The notes beneath the pieces are model-generated. The model did not search any database, had not been told where the DNA came from, and saw nothing but the letters and a program-made list of their open reading frames with translations. Both the position numbers and the translations under genes were made by a program. Shown here piece by piece: positions 17,671-27,900 of a stretch of DNA of 64,000 nt. Position 1 is the first letter of the stretch. Each line of letters starts with the position of its first letter. The DNA lies in contig NZ_CP049263.1 of NCBI RefSeq assembly GCF_003048615.2, forward strand, positions 1,550,001-1,614,000. Direction: 5' to 3'. The DNA comes from Campylobacter concisus. GTDB taxonomy: Bacteria > Campylobacterota > Campylobacteria > Campylobacterales > Campylobacteraceae.

Positions 17671-18432
17671 TTAAAAAAATAATGACGGCATATCGTTTAG
17701 AATTTGCATCATCATATCAGTTATTATCTTTATAATGCCAGCAAGAATGGCTATCAAAACAGAAAAGCCAATCGTTACTTTAATAGGATAGCCAATAACC
17801 AATAGGTTAAACTGAGGCATCGTCTTCATAAGCATGCCAAAAATAGCATCTGAAAGCATAGATAACGCAATAATAGGAAAAGCTAGAACAAAGCCAAACA
17901 TAAAAAGATTTCCAAAAAGCTTTATAGCATAGCTCATCACACCATTTCTTGGATAAAAATCTCCAAGTGGTATGACAGCGAGAGAATTCGAGTAAAACTG
18001 CAATATCAAATGATGCCCATCAAGTGCCAAAAAAGCAAGAAGAACTATGAAATTTATAAGGTTTGCTATAACTGGAGAGTTTGTGCCAGTTTGTGGATCA
18101 AGCACTGATGCCATCGAAAAACCCATGACCATTGAGATTTGTTCGCCTGCCATTTGGAGTATGGCAAAGACGATATTTAGTAAAAGTCCAGCACAAAGCC
18201 CAAGTAATGCCTCACTTAAAATTTCTATGACTAAGAAATTTATGGCGTATTCATGAGTGTGCGATAGTGGAAAAAATACTATACAAAGAGCAAAAACTAG
18301 TAGAGTTTTTACGCTTAATGGAACTTGATTGTGAGAATAAAAAGGGAAAAACATAATGAGTCCGCTAAGACGTGCAAAAAGAAGCATAAAAGCAATAACC
18401 TTGTCAGCTCCAAGAAACTCGACTAGTTCCAT
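17671..18432 (-). CDS. fliR: Flagellar export apparatus protein FliR
   Basis: 253 aa, highly hydrophobic with about six membrane segments. The N-terminal MLLFARLSGLIMFFPFY and the later AGEQISMVMGFSMASVLDPQTG are diagnostic of FliR. It is an inner-membrane component of the flagellar type III export gate with FliP, FliQ and FlhB. It is transcribed toward the acidic-protein gene and starts 4 bp after the gpmI stop, so it probably belongs to one minus-strand transcript running from gpmI to argS. Confidence 0.93.
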   Translation of the reverse strand: MELVEFLGADKVIAFMLLFARLSGLIMFFPFYSHNQVPLSVKTLLVFALCIVFFPLSHTHEYAINFLVIEILSEALLGLCAGLLLNIVFAILQMAGEQISMVMGFSMASVLDPQTGTNSPVIANLINFIVLLAFLALDGHHLILQFYSNSLAVIPLGDFYPRNGVMSYAIKLFGNLFMFGFVLAFPIIALSMLSDAIFGMLMKTMPQFNLLVIGYPIKVTIGFSVLIAILAGIIKIITDMMMQILNDMPSLFF

Positions 18433-18436
18433 CTTT

Positions 18437-19900
18437 TTATATTAGCGCCTCATCCATTTCAGCTGGGATATCAAGCCCCATGAGCTTTAAAACGCTAGGC
18501 GCGATGTTGTTTAGACCGCCATTTTTTAGCTCTTTAACACCATCAGCCATCACAAAGCAAAAGACGTCATAGGTCGTGTGGTTTGTCAGTAGTTCGCCAC
18601 TGCTATCACGCATCTCTTCGCAGTTTCCGTGATCGCTCGTGATGATCATAGCGTAGTTTTTCTCTTTTGCCTTGGCGTAAATTTCTCCAAGAGCCGCATC
18701 CACCGCTTCGACTGCCTTTATAGCGGCCTCATAGTTGCCAGTATGCCCCACCATATCGCCATTTGCGAAATTTACCACTATAAAGTCTTGCTCGTCATCC
18801 ATGCCCTTTAGCACGGCTTTGCAAACCTCAGCAGCGCTCATCTCTGGCTTTTCGTCGTAGGTTTTTACTTTTGGACTAGGGATGAGCACCCTTGTTTCGT
18901 TGCTAGCTAGCTCCTCAACGCCGCCATTAAAAAAAAATGTTACGTGGGCGTATTTTTCAGTCTCTGCCGTGTGAAGCTGCCTTAGTCCAGCAGCCGCTAT
19001 GACCTCGCTTAGGGTGTTTTTTATCTTTTCATTTTTAAATAGCACTTCAAATTTAAAATTTGCGTCGTATTCGGTCATGGTGATAAGATTTTTAACGACA
19101 AAAGGTCGCTCAAACTCGCCAAATTTCTCTTCACCCAGAGCCTGGCAAATCTCTCTTGCTCTATCATTTCTAAAATTTATTACTATCACGCCGTCATATT
19201 CGCCCATGCCACTAAAGCCATTAAAGCTTGCTGGCTTTACAAACTCGTCTGTCACGCCCTCATCGTAGCTTTTTTGTAGATACTCGCTTGGCGTTAAGCT
19301 GTTTAAATTTGCTCCCTTTACCAAGCTATCATAGGCCTCTTTTACGCGCTCCCAGCGTTTATCTCTATCCATCGCGTAAAATCTCCCGCAAATGGTAGCA
19401 ACTTTAAATTTAGCTTCCAAGCTTTTTATGAAATTTAGACCGCTATTTGGGCTAACGTCACGTCCGTCGGTGATAGCGTGGGCAAAAACTTCGCAGCCAT
19501 TTTTGCTAGCAAGCTCGCACATGCCATCAAAATGCTCCATGTGAGAGTGCACGCCGCCGTCGCTATAAAGCCCTATGACGTGGATCTTTTTGCACTTTTT
19601 AAAAAGAACTTTTAACGCTTCATTTTCTGCTACCGAGCCGTCATTAAAGCCGCGTGAAATTTTGACTAAATTTTGATACAAAACTCGCCCACTTCCTATA
19701 CACATGTGCCCTACTTCGCTATTTCCCATCTGCCCTTCAGGTAGTCCCACAGCGTTTCCAGAGGTTTTTATGAGTGAGTTTGGAATTTCTTTAAAAAATT
19801 TATCGTAGTTTGGCTTTTTAGCCGCCTCAAATGCGTTAAATTTGCCATTTTTGTTTGATCCAATGCCATCAGTTATTATAAGTATAGTTTTTTGAGCCAT
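18437..19900 (-). CDS. gpmI: Cofactor-independent phosphoglycerate mutase
   Basis: 487 aa. It interconverts 2- and 3-phosphoglycerate with manganese, without bisphosphoglycerate. The catalytic Ser lies in EGQMGNSEVGHMCIGSGR. Further metal-binding motifs are GLYSDGGVHSH, THAITDGRDVSP-like AHAITDGRDV and the C-terminal ITSDHGNCEEM. Length is slightly below the usual 510 but complete. It is divergent from mraY, with a 79-bp shared upstream region. Confidence 0.95.
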   Translation of the reverse strand: MAQKTILIITDGIGSNKNGKFNAFEAAKKPNYDKFFKEIPNSLIKTSGNAVGLPEGQMGNSEVGHMCIGSGRVLYQNLVKISRGFNDGSVAENEALKVLFKKCKKIHVIGLYSDGGVHSHMEHFDGMCELASKNGCEVFAHAITDGRDVSPNSGLNFIKSLEAKFKVATICGRFYAMDRDKRWERVKEAYDSLVKGANLNSLTPSEYLQKSYDEGVTDEFVKPASFNGFSGMGEYDGVIVINFRNDRAREICQALGEEKFGEFERPFVVKNLITMTEYDANFKFEVLFKNEKIKNTLSEVIAAAGLRQLHTAETEKYAHVTFFFNGGVEELASNETRVLIPSPKVKTYDEKPEMSAAEVCKAVLKGMDDEQDFIVVNFANGDMVGHTGNYEAAIKAVEAVDAALGEIYAKAKEKNYAMIITSDHGNCEEMRDSSGELLTNHTTYDVFCFVMADGVKELKNGGLNNIAPSVLKLMGLDIPAEMDEALI

Positions 19901-19979
19901 TTTTAAATTTTATCCTTAAATTTAGATAATTTTTAAGGCCATTATACTAAAATTGCTTTTTTTTAAAATAAAGGCCCCT

Positions 19980-21044
19980 ATGTTTTACTATATCTATGAA
20001 ATTTTAAATTTTAATATCTTTCAGTATATCACCGTTCGCGCTGGCATCGCGTTTTTCATAGCATTTATCTTGACAGCTTATCTGATGCCTAAATTTATCG
20101 CTTGGGCAAAGGCAAAAAACGCCGCTCAGCCTATCTACGAGCTTGCCCCACAAACTCACCAAAAAAAGGCCAAAACGCCAACCATGGGCGGACTTGTCTT
20201 TGTCTTTACAGCCGTGATCGCTACGATCATCTGCGCAAGGCTTGATAACGCTTTCGTACTAGCCTCGCTCTTTTGCCTAGTTTGCTTTACTCTGCTTGGC
20301 TACAAGGACGACTACAGCAAAATTTTAGGTGCGAAAAACCACGCTGGCCTAAGTCCAAAGGCAAAGCTCTTTTTTCAGTTTCTAATCGCCTTTTTACTCG
20401 CAGCCTTTTTATACATCAGCAAAGAGCTAAACACCGAGTTTTACCTGCCATTTTACAAGCAGCCGATCTTTGACATGAAAATTTTTGCCATTTTCTTTTG
20501 GACGCTAGTCATCGTCGCAGCCTCAAATGCGGTAAATTTAACAGACGGACTTGACGGACTTGCCGCCGTGCCATCGATATTTTCACTTCTAACTCTTGGC
20601 GTTTTTGCCTACATCTGCGGCCACGCTGTCTTTAGCTCGTACCTACTTTTACCAAAGATCGCAGGCGTTGGCGAGAGCGTCGTCGTAGCCTCTGCGCTAA
20701 TTGGCTCACTTATGGGCTTTTTGTGGTTTAACTGCCATCCAGCCGAGGTCTTTATGGGTGACAGCGGCAGCCTAAGCGTTGGTGCATATATCGGTTTTAT
20801 GGGCGTTGCGACCAAAAATGAAATTTTGCTCATCATCATCGGCCTCATCTTTGTCGTTGAGACGCTAAGCGTCATCTTGCAGGTTGGCAGCTTTAAAATT
20901 TTTAAACGCAGAATTTTCCTCATGGCGCCTATACATCACCATTTTGAGATAAAGGGCTGGGCGGAAAATAAGATCATCGTGCGCTTTTGGATCATCGCGC
21001 TTTTAGCAAATTTGATCGCACTAACGGCGCTAAAGATCAGGTAG
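19980..21044 (+). CDS. mraY: Phospho-N-acetylmuramoyl-pentapeptide transferase
   Basis: 354 aa from the ATG at 19980; the frame extends nine codons upstream to a TTG, but [10 protein letters not shown] is the usual N-terminus. There are about ten membrane segments. MraY motifs are PTMGGLVF, the DDYSK loop, [10 protein letters not shown] and APIHHHFE near the C-terminus. It attaches UDP-MurNAc-pentapeptide to undecaprenyl phosphate to make lipid I. murD lies two genes downstream on the same strand. Confidence 0.95.
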
Positions 21045-21047
21045 ATC

Positions 21048-21563
21048 ATGCGAGCGCAGATAGAGCCTGACTTTGAGAGTGCTAGAAAAAAATATGATGA
21101 AATTTTGGAGCAAATTTTAGCCTACACCGACTATTGCGACGAATTTGGCGATGAAGACGGCGAAGAGTACCGCAAGGTAGAGCAGCGTCTAGCCAAGATA
21201 AGCGGCAAAGATATGAGTAAATTTAGCCTGCACGAGTGGTGGGAGGCCGAGGGCGCTGAAAATCTCGCCTTTGACATCGCTTTGCCAGAGCCAAAAGTGG
21301 TGCCTGATATAACAAAAGACGAGCTTAGGCAGATCGTGGAGCGCATGTTGGCACCTGTGCCTGAATTTGATGATGATTTTTTAGAGGCATTTTACGTAAG
21401 AGTGACATTTGCTTGCAAGGGTGCATATTTCGCAGAGTTTTTGAAGCTAAATTTTGCCAAAACCTTTAGCTTTGAACTCTTTGATCGCCGCAAGATAGAG
21501 GGCGTGATGCGTGAGCTTAGCGCTAACGAGATAGTAGAAATTTTATGGGGCAAAAGAGGATAA
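21048..21563 (+). CDS. Conserved hypothetical protein between mraY and murD
   Basis: 171 aa, acidic, no signal peptide and no membrane segment. I do not recognise a domain. The N-terminus (DFESARKKYDEILEQILAY) is predicted helical and may form a coiled coil, followed by a DEFGDEDGEEY acidic stretch. It begins 3 bp after the mraY stop and ends 4 bp before murD, so it is co-transcribed with two peptidoglycan precursor genes. That position suggests, but does not show, a link to cell-wall synthesis. Confidence 0.75.
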   Translation: MRAQIEPDFESARKKYDEILEQILAYTDYCDEFGDEDGEEYRKVEQRLAKISGKDMSKFSLHEWWEAEGAENLAFDIALPEPKVVPDITKDELRQIVERMLAPVPEFDDDFLEAFYVRVTFACKGAYFAEFLKLNFAKTFSFELFDRRKIEGVMRELSANEIVEILWGKRG

Positions 21564-21567
21564 AAGC

Positions 21568-22785
21568 ATGAGAAAATCACTATTTGGCTATGGTGGCACG
21601 ACAAAGGCTATCGCTAAAAACTTCGTAAATGACGGACTTTGGGACATCTACGATGATAAATTTAGTGAAGCTTCAAAGGACGAGTTTGGTAATGCTCTTT
21701 TGCCAGTTGGCGAATTTGACCCAGCAAAAAGCGGCCTAGAGATACCAAGCCCAGGCATCCCGCCTCACCACGAGCTTGTCAAAAAAGCTAAAAATTTGAT
21801 CAGCGAATATGACTATTTTTATGAAATTTACAAGGCGCATCTGCCATTTAACGTCTGGATAAGCGGCACAAACGGCAAGACGACGACTACAAAGATGATG
21901 CAGCACCTGCTAGAGAGCAAAGGCTCAGTTATGGGAGGCAACGTCGGCATCGCGCTAGCAAATTTAGACCCGCACGCTAAAATTTGGATACTTGAGACTA
22001 GCTCATTTACCCTGCACTACACAAACCGCGCCACACCAGGAATTTACGTGCTTTTGCCGATCACTCCAGATCATCTAAGCTGGCATGGCAACATGAGCGA
22101 GTACGAAAAGGCAAAGCTTAAGCCGCTTGCTAGCATGAGTGAAACAAGCGTAGCTATCGTGCCTGAAATTTACGCTAAAACGCCTACAAAGGCCAAAGTG
22201 ATCGCCTATAAAGATGAGAGCGATCTGGCTAAATTTTGTGGTGTAAATTTAAACGATATAGCCTTTAAAACGCCATTTTTACTTGATGCACTGCTGGCAC
22301 TTGCGGTAGAGAAAATTTTATTTGACCGCTGCGATGTGGGGCTTTTAAACACTTTTGTCATCGAGGCAAACAAGCTTGAAGAATTTACTGACAACAAGGG
22401 TAGAACCTGGGTAAATGACACAAAAGCGACCAACATAGATGCGAGCATTCAAGCTGTGAAACGCTACAAAGATCACTTCATGCACCTGATCTTAGGTGGC
22501 GATGACAAGGGCGTTAGCATGGATGAGCTATTTGAAAATTTAAAGGGTCTTAAAGTCAAAATTTACGCCATCGGCTCAAACAGCGACAAGCTTATGAATT
22601 TAGCTGCTAAATTTAACGTGCCTGCCCTAAAATGCGACTTTTTACAAAACGCTGTAAATGAGATAAGCAAAGAGCTAAAAAAAGGCGAGATAGCACTTCT
22701 AAGCCCAGCAGCTGCGAGCCTTGATCAGTTTAAGAGCTACGCTGAGCGAGGAGATAAATTTAAAGAGTTTATAAGGGCTCTTTAA
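21568..22785 (+). CDS. murD: UDP-N-acetylmuramoylalanine--D-glutamate ligase
   Basis: 405 aa. The Mur-ligase ATP loop is SGTNGKTTTTKMM (about residues 93-105), followed by ETSSFTLHY, a central ITPDHLSWHGNM and the C-terminal LGGDDKG and LLSPAAASLDQFKSY. It adds D-glutamate to UDP-MurNAc-L-Ala in the cytoplasm. It is shorter than E. coli MurD (438) mainly through a reduced N-terminal domain. It follows mraY and an unknown gene in one operon. Confidence 0.95.
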   Translation: MRKSLFGYGGTTKAIAKNFVNDGLWDIYDDKFSEASKDEFGNALLPVGEFDPAKSGLEIPSPGIPPHHELVKKAKNLISEYDYFYEIYKAHLPFNVWISGTNGKTTTTKMMQHLLESKGSVMGGNVGIALANLDPHAKIWILETSSFTLHYTNRATPGIYVLLPITPDHLSWHGNMSEYEKAKLKPLASMSETSVAIVPEIYAKTPTKAKVIAYKDESDLAKFCGVNLNDIAFKTPFLLDALLALAVEKILFDRCDVGLLNTFVIEANKLEEFTDNKGRTWVNDTKATNIDASIQAVKRYKDHFMHLILGGDDKGVSMDELFENLKGLKVKIYAIGSNSDKLMNLAAKFNVPALKCDFLQNAVNEISKELKKGEIALLSPAAASLDQFKSYAERGDKFKEFIRAL

Positions 22786-22877
22786 ATCACAATTTACTCT
22801 TAAATTTAACCTGCTATTTCATAAATTTATAGGTATTACTTTGACATAAAACAATGATAATATCTAGCGTATCTTGC

Positions 22878-22883
22878 TACAAT
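22878..22883 (+). promoter_or_regulatory. Candidate -10 box for the first adhesin gene
   Basis: GCTACAAT fits the Campylobacter sigma70 -10 pattern gnTAnaAT; the core TACAAT lies 75 bases before the ATG at 22959. There is no clear -35, as usual in this genus. The 173-bp gap after murD otherwise shows only AT-rich sequence. Confidence 0.4.
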
Positions 22884-22958
22884 CCCCAAAAAATAATACT
22901 TTAGCTATATATGTTTTATAAATTTGTCCGATATGACTTAGAATACAACGAGGAAAAG

Positions 22959-24827
22959 ATGAAAGATAAAAAGCTGGTCATAAAAGACATTCAGGGTGAA
23001 ATTTACGTCATAAGCCAAGATGGAAGCATAAAAATGCTAAAAGATGGCGATGAAATTTACGCTGGTGAGAAAATTTTTACTAAAAATTTAGACGCCAAGA
23101 TCACTTTAGAAGATGGCAAGCAGGTAAATTTAAGCGCTCATCAAAGCATAAATTTAGATGAAATTTTAAAAATTTCAGCAAAAGGAGCTGAGGAGCAAAG
23201 CGATCACTCTAACGGCTTTGGCGCGAGCGAGGGCATATCTTTGAGTGCGGCTAGTTTTGCTACAAGCGGACATAGCGCAAATATCCATCAAATTTACAAC
23301 CAACACAGATCTTTAGAGCCAAACATAAGTAGCGCCCAACCAAGCAAGCTAAAAAGCGTCTCAGGTGCTTCTAGCATGCTGGTAGAAAAAAGTAGCACCG
23401 CTGTGGAGCCAAAAGAAGAGCCATTTATAGATACCATAAATGTACTAAACGTCACAAATAGAGGACTAGACGCAGATATCTGGCTTTATGACTCAGCTAG
23501 AAACCATGGACGAGGTCTTGATTATTATAATTTGGAGCGAAGCAAAAGTATACTAAAAGAGTGGAGCGCAAGCCATCACGTAAGTGCGACAAGCACATTT
23601 AACGACTTGCGTTATGCAACTGGTAATCAATACATGCCACCTTTTTCATCAGAAGACCTAAATGTAAAAGTACGTAACCGCACTCCATCAGACATCGAGC
23701 TTGCTAGGATAGGACGAGACCCAAATGTAAATTACACCAAAGATAGAATCGATAGAGGTTTTGACCCAAATGTTGAACCACCTAATAAAAATGGTCACTA
23801 TAAATTATTCGAGTCCAAAATCACCGCAGATGGAGTAATGGTCAGCATGGATGGCTGGATATTTATAAAAAACCGTAGTGCTATCGACAAGTTTTATTAT
23901 GAAACAAAGCAACAAAGGCAAAGTATTAAGTTTGAATTTGATGGTAGAGAAATTTCATGGCAGCCATTTTCAACAGCAACTAGAAATGGTGGCATAGATG
24001 AAGGCAGTGCCATACAGAGCGAAAGTACAAATAGCCTAAATTTAACAAATGATTATGGATTTTATAAAGTACATATAGAAGTATCCGATGAGAGATATAG
24101 TTATATGTTTAGAGTGCATCCAGATAGCACTTTTAGTAGAATTATTTCAAATGACCCTAACATAAAACTAGTCAGCAACTCCTATATGGAGGCTCTTGCT
24201 CAAAATCACCTTGCGACAAAAGAGAGCGATACTTTCTACAAGGCAAAAGAAACAAATGGTGTGAGATTTGGCGACAATGCAAGTGACTTTGATAAGCCAT
24301 TTGATCTAAAATTTGAAGGTACAAAAGACGTTGGCAGTAATGATGATGACAAATTTATCTTTAACTCACACGATATCGACGCAAAAGGTGGCATAGACAT
24401 GCTAGTTTTTACCCAAAACGTGGATCTAACAAAGATAAGTGAGCTAGATAAGCGCCTTGAGAGCTTTGAGCGCATCGAGCTTGACGGCACAAAGGCAGTA
24501 AAGCTAAAGCTAAATGGTCAAAACATAAGCGACATGATAGACTCCAACCCTACCAAAGGGCCCGATGGCTTAGAGAGCCTAAATACTATCCTTAAAATTT
24601 CAGGCGATAGTGACGATGTGGTGCAGCTAGTTGGAAATTTCGTAAAGGCCACAAGCGGCGAAGTAGCCGCGCTAAATACAAAGCATAGTGTTATCGGAGC
24701 TGATTATAACAAGCTCACAGTAGAGCCAAGTGGCGACGCGGTCAATCAAGTCTATAAAGGCGAAAATAACGCTGGGCAGACATTTTTCGTCGAGATACAA
24801 AAAGACGTACATGTCGAGGTGATGTAG
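22959..24827 (+). CDS. Retention-module RTX-type secreted adhesin, short form
   Basis: 622 aa from the ATG at 22959, which is preceded by GAGGAAAAG. Residues 1-70 match the LapA-type N-terminal retention module (GEIYVISQDGSIKMLKDGDEIYAGE). A linker carries a di-alanine at 97-98. Residues 168-390 form a beta-rich module with GWIFI and NDYGFYKVHIEV, PA14-like and shared with the next gene. Residues 455-622 resemble the C-terminal RTX/type I secretion region (DIDAKGGIDMLVF, SGDSDDVVQLVGNF, ending in a hydrophobic DVHVEVM). No classical signal peptide is present, consistent with type I secretion. It is a repeat-less paralogue of the gene at 24933. No type I secretion genes are in the window. Confidence 0.75.
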   Translation: MKDKKLVIKDIQGEIYVISQDGSIKMLKDGDEIYAGEKIFTKNLDAKITLEDGKQVNLSAHQSINLDEILKISAKGAEEQSDHSNGFGASEGISLSAASFATSGHSANIHQIYNQHRSLEPNISSAQPSKLKSVSGASSMLVEKSSTAVEPKEEPFIDTINVLNVTNRGLDADIWLYDSARNHGRGLDYYNLERSKSILKEWSASHHVSATSTFNDLRYATGNQYMPPFSSEDLNVKVRNRTPSDIELARIGRDPNVNYTKDRIDRGFDPNVEPPNKNGHYKLFESKITADGVMVSMDGWIFIKNRSAIDKFYYETKQQRQSIKFEFDGREISWQPFSTATRNGGIDEGSAIQSESTNSLNLTNDYGFYKVHIEVSDERYSYMFRVHPDSTFSRIISNDPNIKLVSNSYMEALAQNHLATKESDTFYKAKETNGVRFGDNASDFDKPFDLKFEGTKDVGSNDDDKFIFNSHDIDAKGGIDMLVFTQNVDLTKISELDKRLESFERIELDGTKAVKLKLNGQNISDMIDSNPTKGPDGLESLNTILKISGDSDDVVQLVGNFVKATSGEVAALNTKHSVIGADYNKLTVEPSGDAVNQVYKGENNAGQTFFVEIQKDVHVEVM

Positions 24828-24932
24828 TAAATTTACAAGAGTTAAAAACCTCATCCCAAAAAGCCACAAAACTATATAAATTTTAAGAGATTTTCCGATA
24901 TTACAATACACACTTTTTACAGGGATGAAAAA

Positions 24933-27900
24933 ATGCCAAATTTTGACGCCATAAGGATCGGCGTTATCAAAAAGATCAAGGGTGAAGCCATCGCCATAAG
25001 CAGGGACGGCACTATGAGGGTGCTGCACAAAGGCGATGAAATTTACCTTGGTGATGATATAAAAACGAGTGAAAACTCTAACCTTACCATTGTTTTTGAT
25101 GACGGCGAAAAGGCTTATGTCGGCTTTAGCTCGGTATTTCACACGATAAATGTCTTTGCTGAGCATAAAGGCGAGCTAGTCATCCCAAAAAATGCAAACA
25201 TCCTTGAAAATCACAAAGAACACGCAAATGACGATGATCAAATCTCCCATCAAGAGCCATCTTCTCACGGCTCATCACCGCACTACTTCGCCTCTGCTGG
25301 CAGTGGCGGCATCAAATTTGAACTAGGCGGCCACTACTCAAATATCTACGACTTTTACACTGGTTTGCGCGCTCTTGAAGCTAGGCATGACGAGGTCAAA
25401 TGGCCAGTTGGTGGGACTATAAAAGGGGCATTTTATAGTGCTAAAAGCACTATAAACTCACAACCAGAGCCAAACATCGTGCTAAATTTTAACCTCACAA
25501 GCGATACTGGCGAGAAAAAAGGCTTTTTAGGAGGAGCGCAGCTAAACTCACTACCAAAAACTCCTGATGGCAAGAAAATCATCACAAGCATAGGCGTCGA
25601 TATCCCAGACGTTGCTAAAAATGGCGACATCATTACAATAAAGACAAACATGAAAGGCGGTGGCAAAACTAGTAGCTACAAAGTAAATACGATAACAAAC
25701 GAGCTAATCCCAGTTGATAGCACCGGCACGCCCACTGGAGCGCCTCCTATACCTATCGTAAATGGCAAAGCAGAGATCACTGGGGTTGAAATTTTAAACC
25801 ATGGCAAAACAACCGTGACAAGCTCATACACCACTGGTGGCAGGACATTTACCGCGCCGCCAACTACTTATGAGCTAAACGACACGCCAGCCATCTCAAA
25901 AGTGACAGCCACGCTCGATCTTGATAAAAATGGCGACGGCGTGATAGATGCGACCGAGCTAGGATATGGCAGCGGCACGCAAACTAGCGGCATGAAATTT
26001 ATAGTGCCTGACGAGCTTAGCACTGGAGATAAGATCACGTTTAAGCTAAATGAACCGGGCAAGCCGCCAGTTGAGAAGAAATTTACGCTAGATAAAGAAA
26101 ATGGCACAGCCACTGACGAGGACGGCAACACCTATACATTTACGACCGATGAAAATGGCGCAGTCAGCTTTAGCGTGCCAAATATCGCAAACATAACAGC
26201 AGGAAGCAGCATAGAAACTGGCGTAGTCGATAAATTTGGCAACGTCTCAGCCACAAGCACTACGCCAAGCAGCAGCGTAAGCGACACAGTCAAAGTGACG
26301 CTAACAGCTGATAAAAATGGCGATGGGCTGATAAGTGGCGACGAGATAGGAGACGGCACTTCAAAGGTTGAGATAAATTTACCTCGCACCATAAAGCCAA
26401 AAGAGAGCGTCACTATAAACATAGGTGGCTCGCCAAAAGAATTTGTCGTAAGCGACGATGGTACAAGCGTCTATGATAAAAATGACCCAAGCGTAGTAGT
26501 GCCAATAGTTAATGGTAAATTTGAAGTGCCAGGCGTAAGCGTGCCAGTGACACCTGGCTCAAGTGTATCTATAAGCACAACGGTTAATGACGAGCATGGC
26601 ACGCCAAAACCAAATGGCACAAGCAACCAAACCACCCCAAGCGTCGTAGTAACTCCACCTCCAAAATCAGCCAAGATAAGCTTTGTAGATGATAAGCCAG
26701 GATCAGATGGAAAACCTGATGGAAGGCTTGATACTTCAGAAAATAGATACGATACTGGCGATCCAACTAAAACAGATGCCTACATCAAAATTCCAAGTAT
26801 CATAAAAGAAGGCGATAAGATAGCCATCGATGTCACCAACCCAGACGGCAGTAAAACGCACAAGGTTTATACATACACTAACGGCAAGATAATCGCCCCT
26901 GACCACAATGAAGTGCCACTAAATGATGGTAATTTTAAGATCACAGTGCCAATAGAGCATGGCAAAACCACAAGCATAACGACGACCATGATGGATAAGG
27001 CTGGCAACAAAGGCGAGAGCGATACAAACGAGATAAAATTTAATGCTAGTCCGGTGGCAAAATTTGTAAAAGATTTGGACGGAGATGGACTTATAGATGA
27101 CACTGGACCAGTAGCTGTTACAAGCTCAGATGTAAAAGTCTATGTCCCAAGCGGTACCCAGCCAGGCGATACGCTAAAGATCAGCATACTTGATCCAAAT
27201 ACAAATAAACAATCAACCGTAAGCTATGTCTTAGATGACGATGGCGTACATATGATAAACAAGAAAAATCCAAGCGATATCAAAGTGATAAACGAAGGAG
27301 CTATCACTATACCAGATGTACCGGTAAGTAGCAAACGTCCGACTTTAGTCGATGCGACCCTTATAAAAGATGATGGAAGTGCCATTTCTGGTACTTCAAG
27401 TGGCAGGCTATTTGCCTTTGGCGTGCTTGATTATATAGACGATATAAAGCTTGTTACAAAGATCGACAACGCTCCAGTTAGAGCTTCAAAATACTTAAAC
27501 GAAGAAGATTATGAGCATATTATCACAACAAGTCAGTTTGACTCAACTTCTACCCAAAAAATAAACTACAATATCGCTCTTACAAATGACGAACAGCCAT
27601 ATATAAAATTTGGTATAAACAAGCCTGACACCATAGTAGATAGCACAACTGGTGAGCTAAAAGGCTATGTGTTGATAGAGATAAAAGATGAAAATGGGAA
27701 CATAAGTGATAGTTTTAAACTAAAAATAGACAACAACACAGTCGAAGCCAACTTTGAAGCACTAGGCAAAAAAATCGATAGAACTCACCATATTATAGAT
27801 GCTACTTATGTTGATGCGTCTGGGGTTGAACAAAGAGATGATAATCTAACTATCACAGTTGATCTTGATTCATTGCCAGATATTTTGCTTGAGTCAGATT

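Noticed and set aside
19907-19912. TAAAAT as a -10 box for gpmI
   Set aside because: It is only six bases from the gpmI start codon, so transcription would begin inside the gene; it is more likely part of the leader and ribosome site.
24672-25166. 164-codon minus-strand frame across the junction of the two adhesin genes
   Set aside because: It overlaps both coding regions, has no family resemblance and no good ribosome site.
25905-27332. Unstable tandem DNA repeat in the large adhesin
   Set aside because: The units are similar in protein pattern but strongly diverged in DNA, so slippage or recombination between them is unlikely.
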